Shown in pieces: positions 12,946 through 23,711 of a stretch of 64,000 bases of DNA. The DNA comes from Chrysaora quinquecirrha. Taxonomy: Eukaryota > Cnidaria > Scyphozoa > Semaeostomeae > Pelagiidae. Numbering within the stretch: the stretch's first letter is position 1; the number at the start of each line of letters is the position of its first letter. The notes under the pieces are model-generated. The model saw nothing but the letters and a program-made list of their open reading frames with translations. It ran no database searches and had not been told where the DNA came from. The stretch lies in assembly GCA_014526335.1 (NCBI GenBank), contig JACTAT010000321.1, positions 280,448-344,447 of the forward strand. The letters are read 5' to 3'. Position numbers and translations under genes: made by a program.

Positions 12946-13701
12946 TTAATTTGCTTTGTTTTGTTAATCCTTATATCTTTCGTTGCTAAGTAATAGCGGG
13001 AGACAATTCAATATCCTACCCAGAACAGTTCGAGTGAAGTGAATAAGTGAACTGTAGATAGTGATTTCCGTGAAATTTATATGCTAATTTTAACGTTGTA
13101 GCTTACGTGAGAGTGATGGAATAATGTTATCTCGACTATTAACTGCTAGAATTCATAGAGGACATAAGTGTCATAGTGATATCTCGTTGGTTTTAAAAGT
13201 TTATTATATTACGCTTCGCTGTTTTGCTTAAAATTTCGCTGTTTGCTGTATATCTGGACTGTTCATTTCTATATGCTGGTTTTCACACACCCAAATATTT
13301 GTAGGGATCATCAAAACTTACCACACATCAGTAAAAATAGAATGCTGAATGTAGTAAAATCGCAAAAATTTCTTAGTTTTTTTTACTTCTTCTTCGTCCA
13401 TATAGAAGAGTTCTTAATTTTTAGAAAAAAAGCATTACCTTCTTACAGTCAGTTCCTTACAAAAAAATGAGTGTACTGTAGTTTTGTACTACGTAAGCTA
13501 TATTCTATTTTTCATTTTGGGTTCCTCGCTCAGATTTTGCTTATATAAGGCTTCAGTACGGGGAAATACAGTATGGCAACATGGAAGTATAGATAATAAG
13601 AAATTAAATTATTAAAATACTATGACTGTCTTCAAAGTTTTGTTGCACCATGTGGCTTGCTGCAAAGCGTGGGCAAACTCCACAAAATAACAGCTGTGCG
13701 T
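12946..13701. other. AT-rich interval, nothing recognised
   Basis: No motif-bearing ORF was found. The ORF at 13243-13470 lies largely in poly-T/poly-A rich sequence and shows no family signature. Confidence 0.4.
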
Positions 13702-14232
13702 CCTTCAGCCTCGTTTATACCACCACCAAGCATTACGTAATGCTTTGTCCAGCCTCGCTTATACCCCCAACAAGCATTACGTAATGATTCATCCAGCCTC
13801 GCTTATACCACCACGAAGCATTACGTGATGCTTTGTGCAGCCTCGCTTATACCACCACCAAGCATGACGTAATGATTCGTCCAGCCTGGCTTATACCACC
13901 ACCAAGCATTACCTTATGCTTTGTCCAGCCTCGCTTATACCACAAACAAGCATTACGTAATGCTTCGTCCAGCCTCGCTTATACCGCCACCAAGCATTAC
14001 GTAATGCTTTATCCAGCCTCGCTTATACCACAACCAAGCATGACGTAATGCTTTATCCAGCCTCGCTTATACCACAACCAAGCATGACGCAATGATCCGT
14101 CCAGCCTCGCTTATACCACCACCAAGCATTACGTAATGATTCGTCCAGCCTCGCTTATACCACCACTAAGCATTACCTAATGCTTCGTCCAGCCTCGCTT
14201 AGACCACCACAAAGCATTACGTAATGCTCCCC
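13702..14232. repeat. 44-bp satellite with TTACGTAA palindromic core, ~12 units
   Basis: The string CAGCCTCG recurs at 13706, 13750, 13794, 13838 and onward, giving a 44-bp period. Each unit contains GCTTATACCACC followed by a palindromic core close to GCATTACGTAATGC. Units differ mainly inside the core (ATGACGTAATG, ATTACCTAATG). Short ORFs here only reflect the repeat. Confidence 0.92.
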
Positions 14233-16200
14233 GTGTACTTCGACAACTCCTGGGTTCTTTGGATATTTCAACCTTGCGATTTCAATTGCAATTTCATTAT
14301 TACATAACCCTTGGGGGCTGTAGTACTTTACAATTTAAACCAACGTAACTAACAATGAAGATATTTCACATACGAATTACGAAATTGCAAAATGCAGAAT
14401 AGAAATTAATAACATAAAGTAACTTAAGACAACATGCTCTACTTGAATATCCAGTCTATGTATACACTTTTTCATAAGCAACTGATCAATAAGGATGTAA
14501 GGGCTGGGATTTCGTGAAAATTTCTCAAGAAATAGCTTTCTTAATGAAATACATCCTTGCAAACTTGTCAATTACATTGAAAAGCCAGGCAAGAACCAAA
14601 ATAGGAGGTCTCAGGGGGTACCAGTCATTCTGTCAGGGCTGAAATACCAGATATGTTAAGCAACTCTTGCTGGACAAAGGTCGAATTGCTCATTTAAAGA
14701 CCAAGTGGTTAATGCGAAACCTGTTCATAAGCTTGACACTGAATTTAAGCTCACATACTACTAATGCGCAATACATGTAGATCCATATAAATATACTCTA
14801 TTTCAAAAGCAATGATATATTGCAACTAAGCATTTACTTAAGATACTGTCCTTTCTTCTCTCTGTAACTCTCATTAATATATGAACTCAGCTAAATAGGC
14901 TATTTGCTGTTGATTCCCCGAATTCACATTTGATTGAAACAGATCTATCTATCTTCTCTGTCTCAGATAAGGATTGCAAGTCACTACACGCCACATCATC
15001 GTTGATTTTTGCATTTTCAAAATCCATAGTGAATCTGCTAGACAGCCTGCAAAATCCTAATTACCATACTATTATCTGTAAAAGGTAATCCCAGCAGCAG
15101 CCAAATTCACGAATCCTCTGCAAAGTCTCGATTTCTCAAAAATTGCCTGCATTCAGTAACATACCAGCTGAGCCCCAGTCCTCCCAATTGACAACCAAGC
15201 AATGAAAAACCTGTCAAAGAAATAGAAAATGTTGTACAAATGTCTTCAATGACAAGATCAACGCTTAACAGCTCCATAAGGAAAACCAGTGGAGGCATCC
15301 TAACAGAACTACTATTTGTAACCACAAAATCTGTCTCCTGATGCAAAAAAGACAATGTACAGTATTTACTGTTATTTGCATATAAGAGAACATTTATACT
15401 AATTCTGGATGTCCGAACTTAACTGAGATAAACAAGGGGGCACTTTTTGCCCGTCCCAACATTCTGAATCTTTTTCTGAAACACCCAGGCAAGCCAGGGT
15501 TAAGACTCTGTATGGTCATTTATAGCGTAGCATTTATAGCCAGGACTCTGGATGACTTTCAGACTGACAATGGCCTAATAATTCAACATACATTCTCACA
15601 CATTGGAGACTCACTGGGCACCAGAAATATTGTGCTAGTGGTAATATGGACCCAAAAAACGGGAGAAATGCATGCCCAACATGTTTTGGACCTCCTATGT
15701 CTACGTGTCTGATCAACATATCCACTTTCTAGCTGGGGGGAAGGAAAATCAGCAGTAACCGCTAGGGAGAGGACCCCCTTTCGTTTACAGATTCATTCAA
15801 TTCCAACATAAAACAGAACTCTACAGACATCATTTTCTCTCTGCCTCACAATAGGATAGCACTCTCCATATATATGAACCGTTCTTGAAAAAATTGCCCA
15901 GCAGTGACCTCAAAAAAAAATTGAAATTGCTGACCAGCAATTCAGTGGCTCAGTGCATACCGCATCAGCTTACCAATCATACAGAAGCTCCATCCACTGG
16001 TTGCACCCCATCTTTCAAAATTGGAAAGATCTTCTCTTATTAAATTGAGAAACTTCCAAATCTTCAAAGGTGTCTTCTCCCTATCGCCCACTTGAACACA
16101 CCAAGCAAAATTTAGAGACTAAATTCCAGGACTGACTGAACAACTTTCACCATCATTACAGCTTGGTCTTTAACTCAAAAATCTTGACAAAGTTCTCTAG
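14233..16200. other. No gene recognised
   Basis: ORFs at 14377-14571 (-), 15107-15355 (-), 15512-15712 (+) and 15534-15725 (-) are short, lack motifs, and have no convincing splice partners. An exon of an unknown host gene at 15107-15355 cannot be excluded. Confidence 0.4.
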
Positions 16201-16738
16201 GAAATGGCAGCGCATAATTTCCAACCCTGTCTGAAGGACGTCCTGTCTGCCCGAAAAGTTTTCCTCAGCCAACTCAATCACTTGCTGGCATTAAACCTCT
16301 GTTTACCCTCTGGTGCATTCTCTTATTTTGCATAATATTCAGGGGATACCTTTCCCATTGCAGCTTCCTACAGGCAGGAGCGGAATAAAGAATGCTGTAA
16401 CATAAACACGCCATAAGAACACAAACAGCTGCTAATTACTCACCTTGTCAGGGAAAAATTTTCTGGGAAAGTTTTCTGGGAAATGGCAGCCCATAATTTC
16501 CAACCCTGTCTGAAGGACGTCATGTCTGCCCGACAAGTTTTCCTCAGCCAACTCAATCACTTGCTGGCATTAAACTTCTGTTTACCCTCTGGTGCATTCC
16601 CTTATTTTGCATAATATTCAGGGGATACCTATTCGATTGCAGCTTCCTACAGGCAAGAGCGGAATAAAGTATGCTGTGACATAAACACGCCATAACAACA
16701 CAAACAGCTGTTAATTACTCACCTTGTCAGGGAAAAAT
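16201..16738. repeat. 279-bp tandem duplication, two copies
   Basis: The sequence from GAAATGGCAGCGCATAATTT (16201) repeats from 16480, with about a dozen substitutions, and both copies end in CTCACCTTGTCAGGGAAAAA. The junction between copies has extra short repeats of TTTTCTGGGAAA, which may have helped the duplication. Confidence 0.88.
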
Positions 16739-17259
16739 CGGACAACGGACAACAAGCATAGCTTGTTTTTTAAAGAACTTCTACTCCATCATTGAAAATC
16801 CGACAGACTTGCAACTACCCTCAATCTGTAGTGCTTCACATCTGCAATCCATCCATTTATTCTAGACTCGTCGTTCCCGTCTCCACCAGCAGCCAGACAA
16901 GAACTCAAGGCGCCACCTCGAAACGCTCGACCCAACATGGCGCTGGCCTAAACATTTTCAAAACGAACTCCAGTTCCATCCTCAATCCACAAACTATAAT
17001 CTCGGAACAACGACAGTTGAAGCTCCTTCTTTGTCCCACATATCCGTGTTGTTTTCAGCTTGTTACAGCCAAGACTATGTCAACTAAAATGAGAATAAAG
17101 TCGCCACTGAAATCTCGTCCACCTCGTCTGACCGCTGATCCTCTAGAAATGCGGGACTAAAAACAATACGTCATTCTGTGTTAAGTACATATTGTCCTGG
17201 GCAGAATACAATTGTCATTCCACAAAAGCGCATTGTTTCAAGTTATCTAAATGACTCTG
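16739..17259. other. No gene recognised
   Basis: A plus ORF at 16792-17160 has a slightly more CpG-rich part (about 16870-16950) but no recognised domain. It could be spurious or an unrecognised exon. Confidence 0.35.
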
Positions 17260-17284
17260 TTGGTTGTAGGTAGCCTACAACCAA
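17260..17284. repeat. Perfect 11-bp inverted repeat upstream of the IS3EU-like ORF
   Basis: TTGGTTGTAGG and CCTACAACCAA flank a TAG spacer, ten bases before ATG 17294. It could be the inner part of an element terminus or a chance hairpin. It is outside the 12-kb unit, so it occurs only once. Confidence 0.6.
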
Positions 17285-17293
17285 TACCAATGT

Positions 17294-19155
17294 ATGGCCC
17301 TGTATTCTAGAAGTAAGCCGAAAGATCTTCTTGCTGATTTGCCAAACATTTTTCTTAAGTTTGATCGCAACATCTTTAACAGCAATGAAGCAATTTTACA
17401 ATGTATGGAAAGAAGAGCTACGGAACTTTGCTCCATACTGTCTGTTGTATGTATTGATCTTGCCAGATTAAATATGCAAGGAAATCGCCAGCTTTTTGGG
17501 GGACTCAACCATGCTTTTGATGAAACTGTCATGTTGGTACACAGTTATAGAAAATTATTCCAGGAAATTTTTGAATGGTCACCCTTGTGAGAAACTGGTG
17601 GTACACAGTTTCATCTGGACACCGATTCCCAAGGAAGTGTTGGAAGGCCCAAGGTAAACCTCTCCAAGGAACGTGTCTTCCTTGATTGCACTTGGGTTCA
17701 AGTTCACTGAAATCAGTAGTATGCTTGGAGTCCACCCTAAAACGCTCCGCAGATTGCGGCGTGAATGGTACCTTCCCGTGGGTGCGAGTGTCTTCACAGA
17801 AATTACCAATGAACAGCTGGATGAAGTGGTTTCGGAAATATTGCACGAATTGCCAAACACTGGAGAAAGACTAATGATGGGTGCACTAATGACTCAACGT
17901 GCAATGAAAAAGAATGCGATGTTCATTGCAAAGATTGGATTGAGTCGGAAGGGCATTGCGAAGGCAGCTTAGGATTCGTCGGCGTGTGTAAAACGTTCCC
18001 TGTGCTAACTTCTTGTTGTAAGATCCGTTGTAAACTTGCATTAAATAGAAATTTTTAATACTCAACAATTTACAATAACAGGGTGACTCGGTAAAATTTT
18101 AATTTAATTTCTCTACATTAAAGGATATCAAGTTATCAAGCACAAAAAACTTAGTCTGGCTATAATATTAAGAACACAAGTGCTAGGATAGTGGAAATGT
18201 GTAAATATATCAAATTCTGGATGCTTTATACGATTTTTGCATGAAAAACTTGATATCTTTTGATTTGGAAAAAATTTAAAATTCTATTCTACCGAATCGC
18301 CCTACACTGATTACGGGTACTACGCAAGGCTATTGGAAGAACTATCGGATTAGGGGCTAAACAACTGAAAAGCATGTGATGACGTTATCATTTTATCACG
18401 TCATACTATTGTTTTTAGGATCTATTGAGAGACCTCAAGCCCCCCATGTTTGGACGGTTTGCTATGATGCTATTGTAGTGTGATTTTATTGTTGCAGGCA
18501 CGCAGACGGCTACCATAAGATGATTCGCTGGCGAATGGTCATTTTGGGTTGCATTGACGGATTTTCCAGGGTGGTTACATTTCTGAGGTGTTCAAATGAT
18601 AACACGGCAGATACAGTGCTAAGCCTTTTCACAACTGCAGTGCAAAAGTTCAGATGCCCACTGCGAATAAGAACAGACCATGGGACAGAGAACGTACGCA
18701 TGACCGAATGGATGCTTTGTCATCATGGAGTTGAGAAAAATCCTGTAATAACAGGCAGCTCAGTGCACAACCAACGAATTGAAAGACTTTGGGTAGACCT
18801 CTCCAATGTAGTCACTTCACATTACATCAACCTGTTTTCCTGCATGGAGAGACAGATCCTTCTAGACCCTGACAATGAAATAAATTTGTATGCTCTACAA
18901 TATGTACACTTGCCTAGAATCAATAATGCCCTGGGACTATTCGTTGATCAGTGGAACCACCATCCATTAAGGACTCCTAGAGGCAAGTCACCATTGCAGT
19001 TGTGGACACAAAGTTTCCATGAAGGGTCGAATGCGGGACAAGATGAAAACCTGATGGAAAGAATAATGCCGTCAGATCAAGAAAATTATGGCATTGATGA
19101 TGAAGGGCCAGTCCCTGAGATCGAGACATGCAATAATATAGTAGTACAAATGTAG
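17294..19155 (+). pseudogene. IS3EU-like integrase-core transposase, copy 1 (full span, broken)
   Basis: A DDE integrase-like transposase, probably of the IS3EU group (rve fold). Start ATG 17294. A helix-turn-helix region (FTEISSMLGVHPKTLRRLRR) precedes the catalytic core. An intron, 18018-18497 (GTAAGATC to TTGTTGCAG), joins codons reading NFLL to HADGYHK. The catalytic residues are all present in exon 2: D in HADGYHK (18505-18507), D in RTDHGTEN (18676-18678) and E in NQRIERLW (18781-18783), spaced 35 residues as in integrases. Exon 2 (18498-19155) is open to its stop. The part before the intron is broken: frameshifts near 17580 and 17668, another at the A-run near 17910, a TGA in RLD*VGRA, and a TAA just before NVPCANF. 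Only this copy has the N-terminal ~75 codons, because the tandem unit starts inside the gene. Confidence 0.75.
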
Positions 19156-19238
19156 TAGTGCATTGAAATCTGTGAAAACATTCATTTCTGCGGGAAATAT
19201 TTGCATGGATTGGGTGGGTTATAATACAATTATACACA

Positions 19239-19288
19239 CCGTAAACCATATGGTGAACCGTATGGTAAACCATACAGTAAACCGTGTA
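19239..19288. repeat. Left inverted end with iteron-like repeats, copy 1
   Basis: Repeated GTAAACC motifs and nested palindromes: ACCATATGGT, and GTATGGT then AA then ACCATAC. The 19-mer GTAAACCATACAGTAAACC recurs in reverse orientation at the right end (23245-23286). Aligned end to end, the two ends match at about 70% over some 55 bp. Equivalents lie at 31228-31282 (copy 2, one base shorter) and 43219-43268 (copy 3). Confidence 0.6.
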
Positions 19289-19552
19289 CAACATAAAATA
19301 CATATAATATCACTTCTGTTAAGTTAAGGGAAAAACAGTGTGACACACCTTGCATTTTATAGAAGTCTTTTTATGGAAATCCGTAATTCAAGTTAAGACA
19401 ACAAGCACAAATGTAATAAAGATATCTTCAACAACATATACATTTCCTGTAAACAGTAACAGCGCACCAAGCCCCCCCCCCCTTAAAAGCGAAAAATCAT
19501 GGCAAAGTTGTGTCCACTGTTCAATGCAATTCTATAGTTATAATATAGCAGT

Positions 19553-20801
19553 TTATTGATTGTGTCCATTCCCCCTAATTAATTGTGCAAAGCAAGTACC
19601 ACATGGTACTATGTCTCTCTGTTCATTGCTGGGGATTTGCTTCCAGAATGAAAACACTTTCCATCATGCTTCCATCATCTCTGTCCCTCTTTCATTAAGA
19701 ACACCGTGTGTTATGAACCTTACTCTTGAGCTTGAAGTGCAGGATATAGGGGTGTCTTTGTGGAGAAGCAAGTCTTGTGCGTAATGTGTCTTAGGTGCTG
19801 ATAGGTGTACTGGTTGGCCCTCAAGCATTTTTAGTAGATCATGCCACGGAAAGGTCTGAGTGCTCCAGCGAAATTCATTCAAGAAAATTACCTCTGCCGT
19901 CTCAGCCAAACCCATGCAAATGATGAAGAAGCTGGATTAATGAAGCACTGAAAAATTGTGCATAGAAGGCGTAATAGAAATGGCTTTCCACATATTGCAG
20001 GTCCAACAATCATAATATTCCTATATTTGCCCCTACCCTTTTCAAGTAGCTCCAGGACTGCTGCTGCAAAGACACTTTATACTATATCATTGCCTTCTAA
20101 AACTTCAATAGCAGCTGCAAGCCATTGTCCATCTCATCCATTCACACATTGTCCGGTTAAAAACTCCTGCAGGATCTCCATTCGGGTCCGGTTATTCCTT
20201 TCAATCTCATCATGAGCTTCATACATTTCCCAGTTACTCTCGATCAAGTCATTGACATTTCTTTTCCCTCTGTTCAAAATGAATTCCACCAAGAGCGTGT
20301 TCCCTAAGTTTTTCTGCCTCTGAGCAAGAGCCAGCAATTCTTTCCTTGAATGAATACCTGTTATGATATCTGCCACGTTGATACATATCAAACACTTCTA
20401 CTTCTTTTTACCATTAATTCCCTGATTTGGTGCGATTTTCTGGTCCACTTTCCTCTTGCGAGTAGCCGCTGTAGTTCTTGGTGGTGTACATATTTCGAAA
20501 TCGGGGGTGCTTCTCACTTTGAATGTACATGCCATCCTGTTTTGTTACGTATTCTCATGCACTGTAATATAGGTCATGTGATGAGGAGAAATGAACGGAT
20601 ATGTCAAGCTGTTTGATAAGCCGCGTCTTGATTAAAGCCCATCTTTTTGGAGCTGTTAGCTTTATCGCCAGATGGTAGTGTTTGCCCCCCGTCTTTATGA
20701 CTTTCATGACATCAAACCCATGACTCCACCTTCACTCTTCCTTCATTAAACAAGTCCAACACATTTTTCGCAAATCCTTCTCAAGTTAGGAATCTCTCCA
20801 T
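19553..20801 (-). pseudogene. HUH-endonuclease/SF3-helicase Rep-like relic, copy 1
   Basis: Reads on the minus strand from about ATG 20801 to TAA 19553, ~415 codons. The N-terminal part has a HUH-type metal-binding motif, GKHYHLAIKL (HYH at 20672-20680), then YVTK (20540-20551), matching the YxxK nuclease motif. The C-terminal part has a P-loop, GPAICGKP (19981-20004), followed by VIFLNEFRW and a conserved-looking LLKMLEGQPVHL block. This order is that of parvovirus-like and CRESS-DNA Reps and related genomic proteins of invertebrates. It acts, in the family, by nicking DNA and unwinding it. Decay: TGA at 20555-20557 in the nuclease domain, further stops near 20132 and 20080, TGA just after MMEA (19664), and a Walker A Thr/Ser changed to Pro. 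Copy 1 has a 5-G run at 20503-20507 that shifts frame, but a 6-C run at 20685-20690 that keeps it. Confidence 0.6.
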
Positions 20802-21300
20802 ATCTGCCTGACTATTATGTTATAAGAAACACAGATCATGCCTTTCGTTTATTCAAAGGTTCATCCAAAGCTACCTCCATTGCCATTCTTCAATACTCAA
20901 TCGATATAGAAGACTGTATACTAATTAAGCATGTGTTTCATTGTAAGACTTCGATTGTTTTGAAAGATAGTTGTTAAACTGACTTCGCTTCCTTATTAAT
21001 TCTATCAGATAATGACGTAACGTCATCTGTTACTTTAGAATATCAGCTAAATTAGGTAATTATATCAGCTAACTATATCAATCATGATTAATTACTCATA
21101 TCCATAAAATACCCTCTCTCCAAACCAGTTCTATCTATTTTATTTACTTCCTTCCAATTTCATCTCATCCTGTGCTTTCCTGTCCGCCTCTTTTCATTTC
21201 ACCTTACAACTTCATCCACTATTACGTCACCTACACACCACCAACTGAGCTCCACCAATCACAATCAACCACCAAATTTGAATCTATGTAAAATATTTTA
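20802..21300. other. Spacer between Rep-like relic and hammerhead-like motif
   Basis: AT-rich, including TGACGTAACGTCA (a perfect 13-bp palindrome with a central A/T) near 21012. No ORF with motifs. Equivalents at 32789-33290 and 44777-45280. Confidence 0.4.
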
Positions 21301-21310
21301 TTCGTTCATT

Positions 21311-21356
21311 ACTCTGATGAAGCCCTGAATGCCGGGGCGAAATATTAGTATAAAAA
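21311..21356 (+). ncRNA. Hammerhead-ribozyme-like motif, copy 1
   Basis: CTGATGA (21314-21320) is followed by a hairpin GCCCT/GGGGC (21322-21338, loop GAATGCC) and GAAA (21339-21342), the order of the hammerhead core. After GAAA, TATTAGTA could form a tiny helix III, or AGTA could pair with TACT upstream as the start of helix I. An extra A between CTGATGA and the hairpin is also seen in hammerhead-like motifs of Penelope-like elements. Helix I is not convincing, so activity is uncertain. Confidence 0.4.
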
Positions 21357-21876
21357 AATTCGTATTTTTTTGCTTCGTCTTCTCGTCGCTTTGCAGCGTT
21401 ACTGCCTCACTTTTATTTTACTTTATTCGCCGCAAGAATCGAAAGATCCGACGGGACAGTCTGCAGTTCGTGGCCTTTTCTCTGTATCAAATTAGGTAAT
21501 GTCTCCTGTAAAAAACAGCATATTACGTATCGGCCGCAACGTCATACTTCATGCCCATGGTAAGTGACCCATTGTCCTTTTATGTTGAAATAGACATATA
21601 AGGATAAAAGAGTCATTTGCTTCTAACCCCTTATCTGATGTCCCTTATTGTCCTATTCAATTTGCAACAATAACCCGTTTCTTTCCCCTTCAAATGTAAA
21701 CAAACCGCACCAAATTTTGTACTTGTGTTTTCAGACAGTCTGATTTTTTTATTTTGGGTACCTAAACATGTTGTTGGATAATTGAATATTTATTGCTTAT
21801 AATAATAAGATATGGGATTTGAGATGAGGATACATGAAGTTTCTTAGTGGTCTAAGTTGTAGAATCATAGGCCAAT

Positions 21877-22952
21877 ATGGTGTACCGAAGGAGCGTTCCT
21901 TTGAAGCTGTCAGTGTATTGGACATATTTACACTCAGACAAGGGCCTCGCAGTCAAAGAAATAGCTGCTAAATACCAGGAATATTCGCCTGCGACTGTAT
22001 ATCGCCATTGCAAGAAGATCGTTTCTGCTGTCGAAGCTGATAATCGGAAAAGTAATGCTGGTAGGCTGAGACGTCTCACTGAACGGGATGGAAGAAGTAT
22101 AATGAGGAATGTTACAAGACTTCAAGAGGTGTCTGGGAGGTTCTCTGCAAGAAGACTTAAAATAGAAGCAGGTGTATCAGATCGTACAGTGCGTAGGTTA
22201 TTGAATAGGCATGGATATTTCTACCTGCAAAGCAGGAAAAAGGGATTGATGTCAAAGAAGGACATGAAAAGCATGTCCAATTTGCAAGACACATAATGAA
22301 GAATTATCTCATTGATGTGCAGACCAACAACATAGCATTCTTTTTTGATGCAGTAGGTTTTGCTCACAAAATCAATCCTGCAGATCAAGCACGGGCACCA
22401 TCTGGAAGGATTTGGTGTCGTAAATCAGAGGGACTTACCCAGGGTTGTACATCTAAAGGCAGTAAAGTTGGGCATGGGGGCAAGGTAGTTAATTTCTTGG
22501 TTGATATCTCTTATGGAGCTGGTGTCATCGTATGCGAACAGTATGAGAAGATGAGTGGAGCCTACTTTGCAACATTTATTGACAGCAACTTTGAAGGGAT
22601 GTTTAACAGAAGCGGCAAGAAAACTCGTTTGTTTCTGCAGGATGGAGATCCGAGTCAGAATTCAAAACTTGCAAGGGACAGCATGAACAGGTGTGGAGCT
22701 GTATTACTTACAATACCACCTCGTAGCCCAGACATTAACCCAATTGAGAATGTGTTCCATACAATTCGAAACAATCTGACAGAAGATGCAGCTATGCAGA
22801 ATATACAGCATGAGACTTATGAAAAATTTAGTGAGTTTGTGAGGAATACAATCCTAAAGATGCCAGCTGCAGATATAGACAGGGCAATTGATTCAATGCC
22901 AAGACACATGAAAAAGCTGTTTTCAAATCATGGACAGCGCTTGAGATATTGA
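21877..22952 (+). pseudogene. Tc1-like DD34E transposase, copy 1 (one frameshift)
   Basis: Same reading as the intact copy at 45853-46929, but the A-run at 22267-22270 has four A where the others have five. The ORF therefore stops at 22296 and the catalytic part reopens as an ORF at 22296-22952. The HTH domain lies in the first piece, all three catalytic residues in the second. Either one homopolymer read error or one real mutation explains it. Confidence 0.8.
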
Positions 22953-23244
22953 GGAAAATGGTGAGCGAATGTCCTTTGCTTCACATCATTTCACTTGATA
23001 TATATGTAATAACAATTCAATGCTGCCCCCTATTGTACATTTTGAGTATGTAGTTAGAAGTAATGTGGACATTAATTTCACATTTATTTCCACCTTAGAT
23101 GGTGGGAGTGACTCAATAAACAGTGAACGAAATAAAATGCATAATATGATGGACACAAGTTCTGCATTTAGTACTTGCGGTGAGATTGCTGCACATGCTC
23201 CCATGTTAAATATTGCTGTTTTGAAGTGTTTGTATATACATGAT

Positions 23245-23286
23245 TAACCGTACGAGTTACCGTATGGTTTACTGTATGGTTTACTG
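23245..23286. repeat. Right inverted end with iteron-like repeats, copy 1
   Basis: TAACCGTACGAGTTACCGTA followed by GGTTTACTGTATGGTTTAC, the reverse complement of the repeats at 19239-19288. Equivalents are 35241-35285 and 47222-47266. No clear target-site duplication was seen outside the two ends. Confidence 0.6.
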
Positions 23287-23396
23287 CATGATGGACTGTG
23301 TCTCTCTCGGCATGATTATGACATTTTCGAAGCTGCAAAATACTTTGGGGACAATCATGATATGGCCCTAACGTATCTTGTTCATCTTATCAGTAC

Positions 23397-23711
23397 TTAC
23401 AATTGTTGTTTCTTGTTTGAAATATTCTGCAAATTCCCGCCACAACTTTCCACGCAACAGTATAAAGTGAGAATCCCCTTTATATTCCCTGTCAGTATTA
23501 CTTTATATCCCTTTGGAACTGTAACATTGATAATACCTTTATTACATACAGCCGCGTGATTATCCTTTCTAATTGTCTTGAAGAGCCACCTTACCATTTG
23601 TTCACTAATGCCATGTTCCTTGAGACCAGGGATAGTCTTTAAGAGATTCTCCCTGATTTCATTAATAGAAACACAGTAGAGGAAAAAGGCCACTTGGAGC
23701 CCACAAAGCAT
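23397..23711 (-). CDS. 104-codon ORF, possible transposon-protein exon, copy 1
   Basis: Open from ATG 23711 to a stop at 23397. The middle segment (INEIRENLLKTIPGLKEHGI, then KGIINVTVPK) looks like folded protein rather than random translation, and recalls parts of repeat-borne invertebrate proteins that I cannot name. It sits just right of the inverted end at 23286. The last ~30 residues look random, so it may be an exon or a truncated relic. Confidence 0.35.
   Translation of the reverse strand: MLCGLQVAFFLYCVSINEIRENLLKTIPGLKEHGISEQMVRWLFKTIRKDNHAAVCNKGIINVTVPKGYKVILTGNIKGILTLYCCVESCGGNLQNISNKKQQL

Noticed and set aside
13833..14048. 71-codon ORF
   Set aside because: It is the translation of the 44-bp satellite.
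8347..14232. CRISPR array
   Set aside because: The repeats are contiguous satellites without unique spacers, in a eukaryotic setting.
16792..17160. 122-codon plus-strand ORF as a host gene
   Set aside because: No motif, splice context or family resemblance could be found; kept only as an unlabelled interval.
19239..23286. Calling this a complete virus insertion
   Set aside because: Only a Rep-like gene is seen; no capsid gene was recognised and a transposase lies within the same ends.
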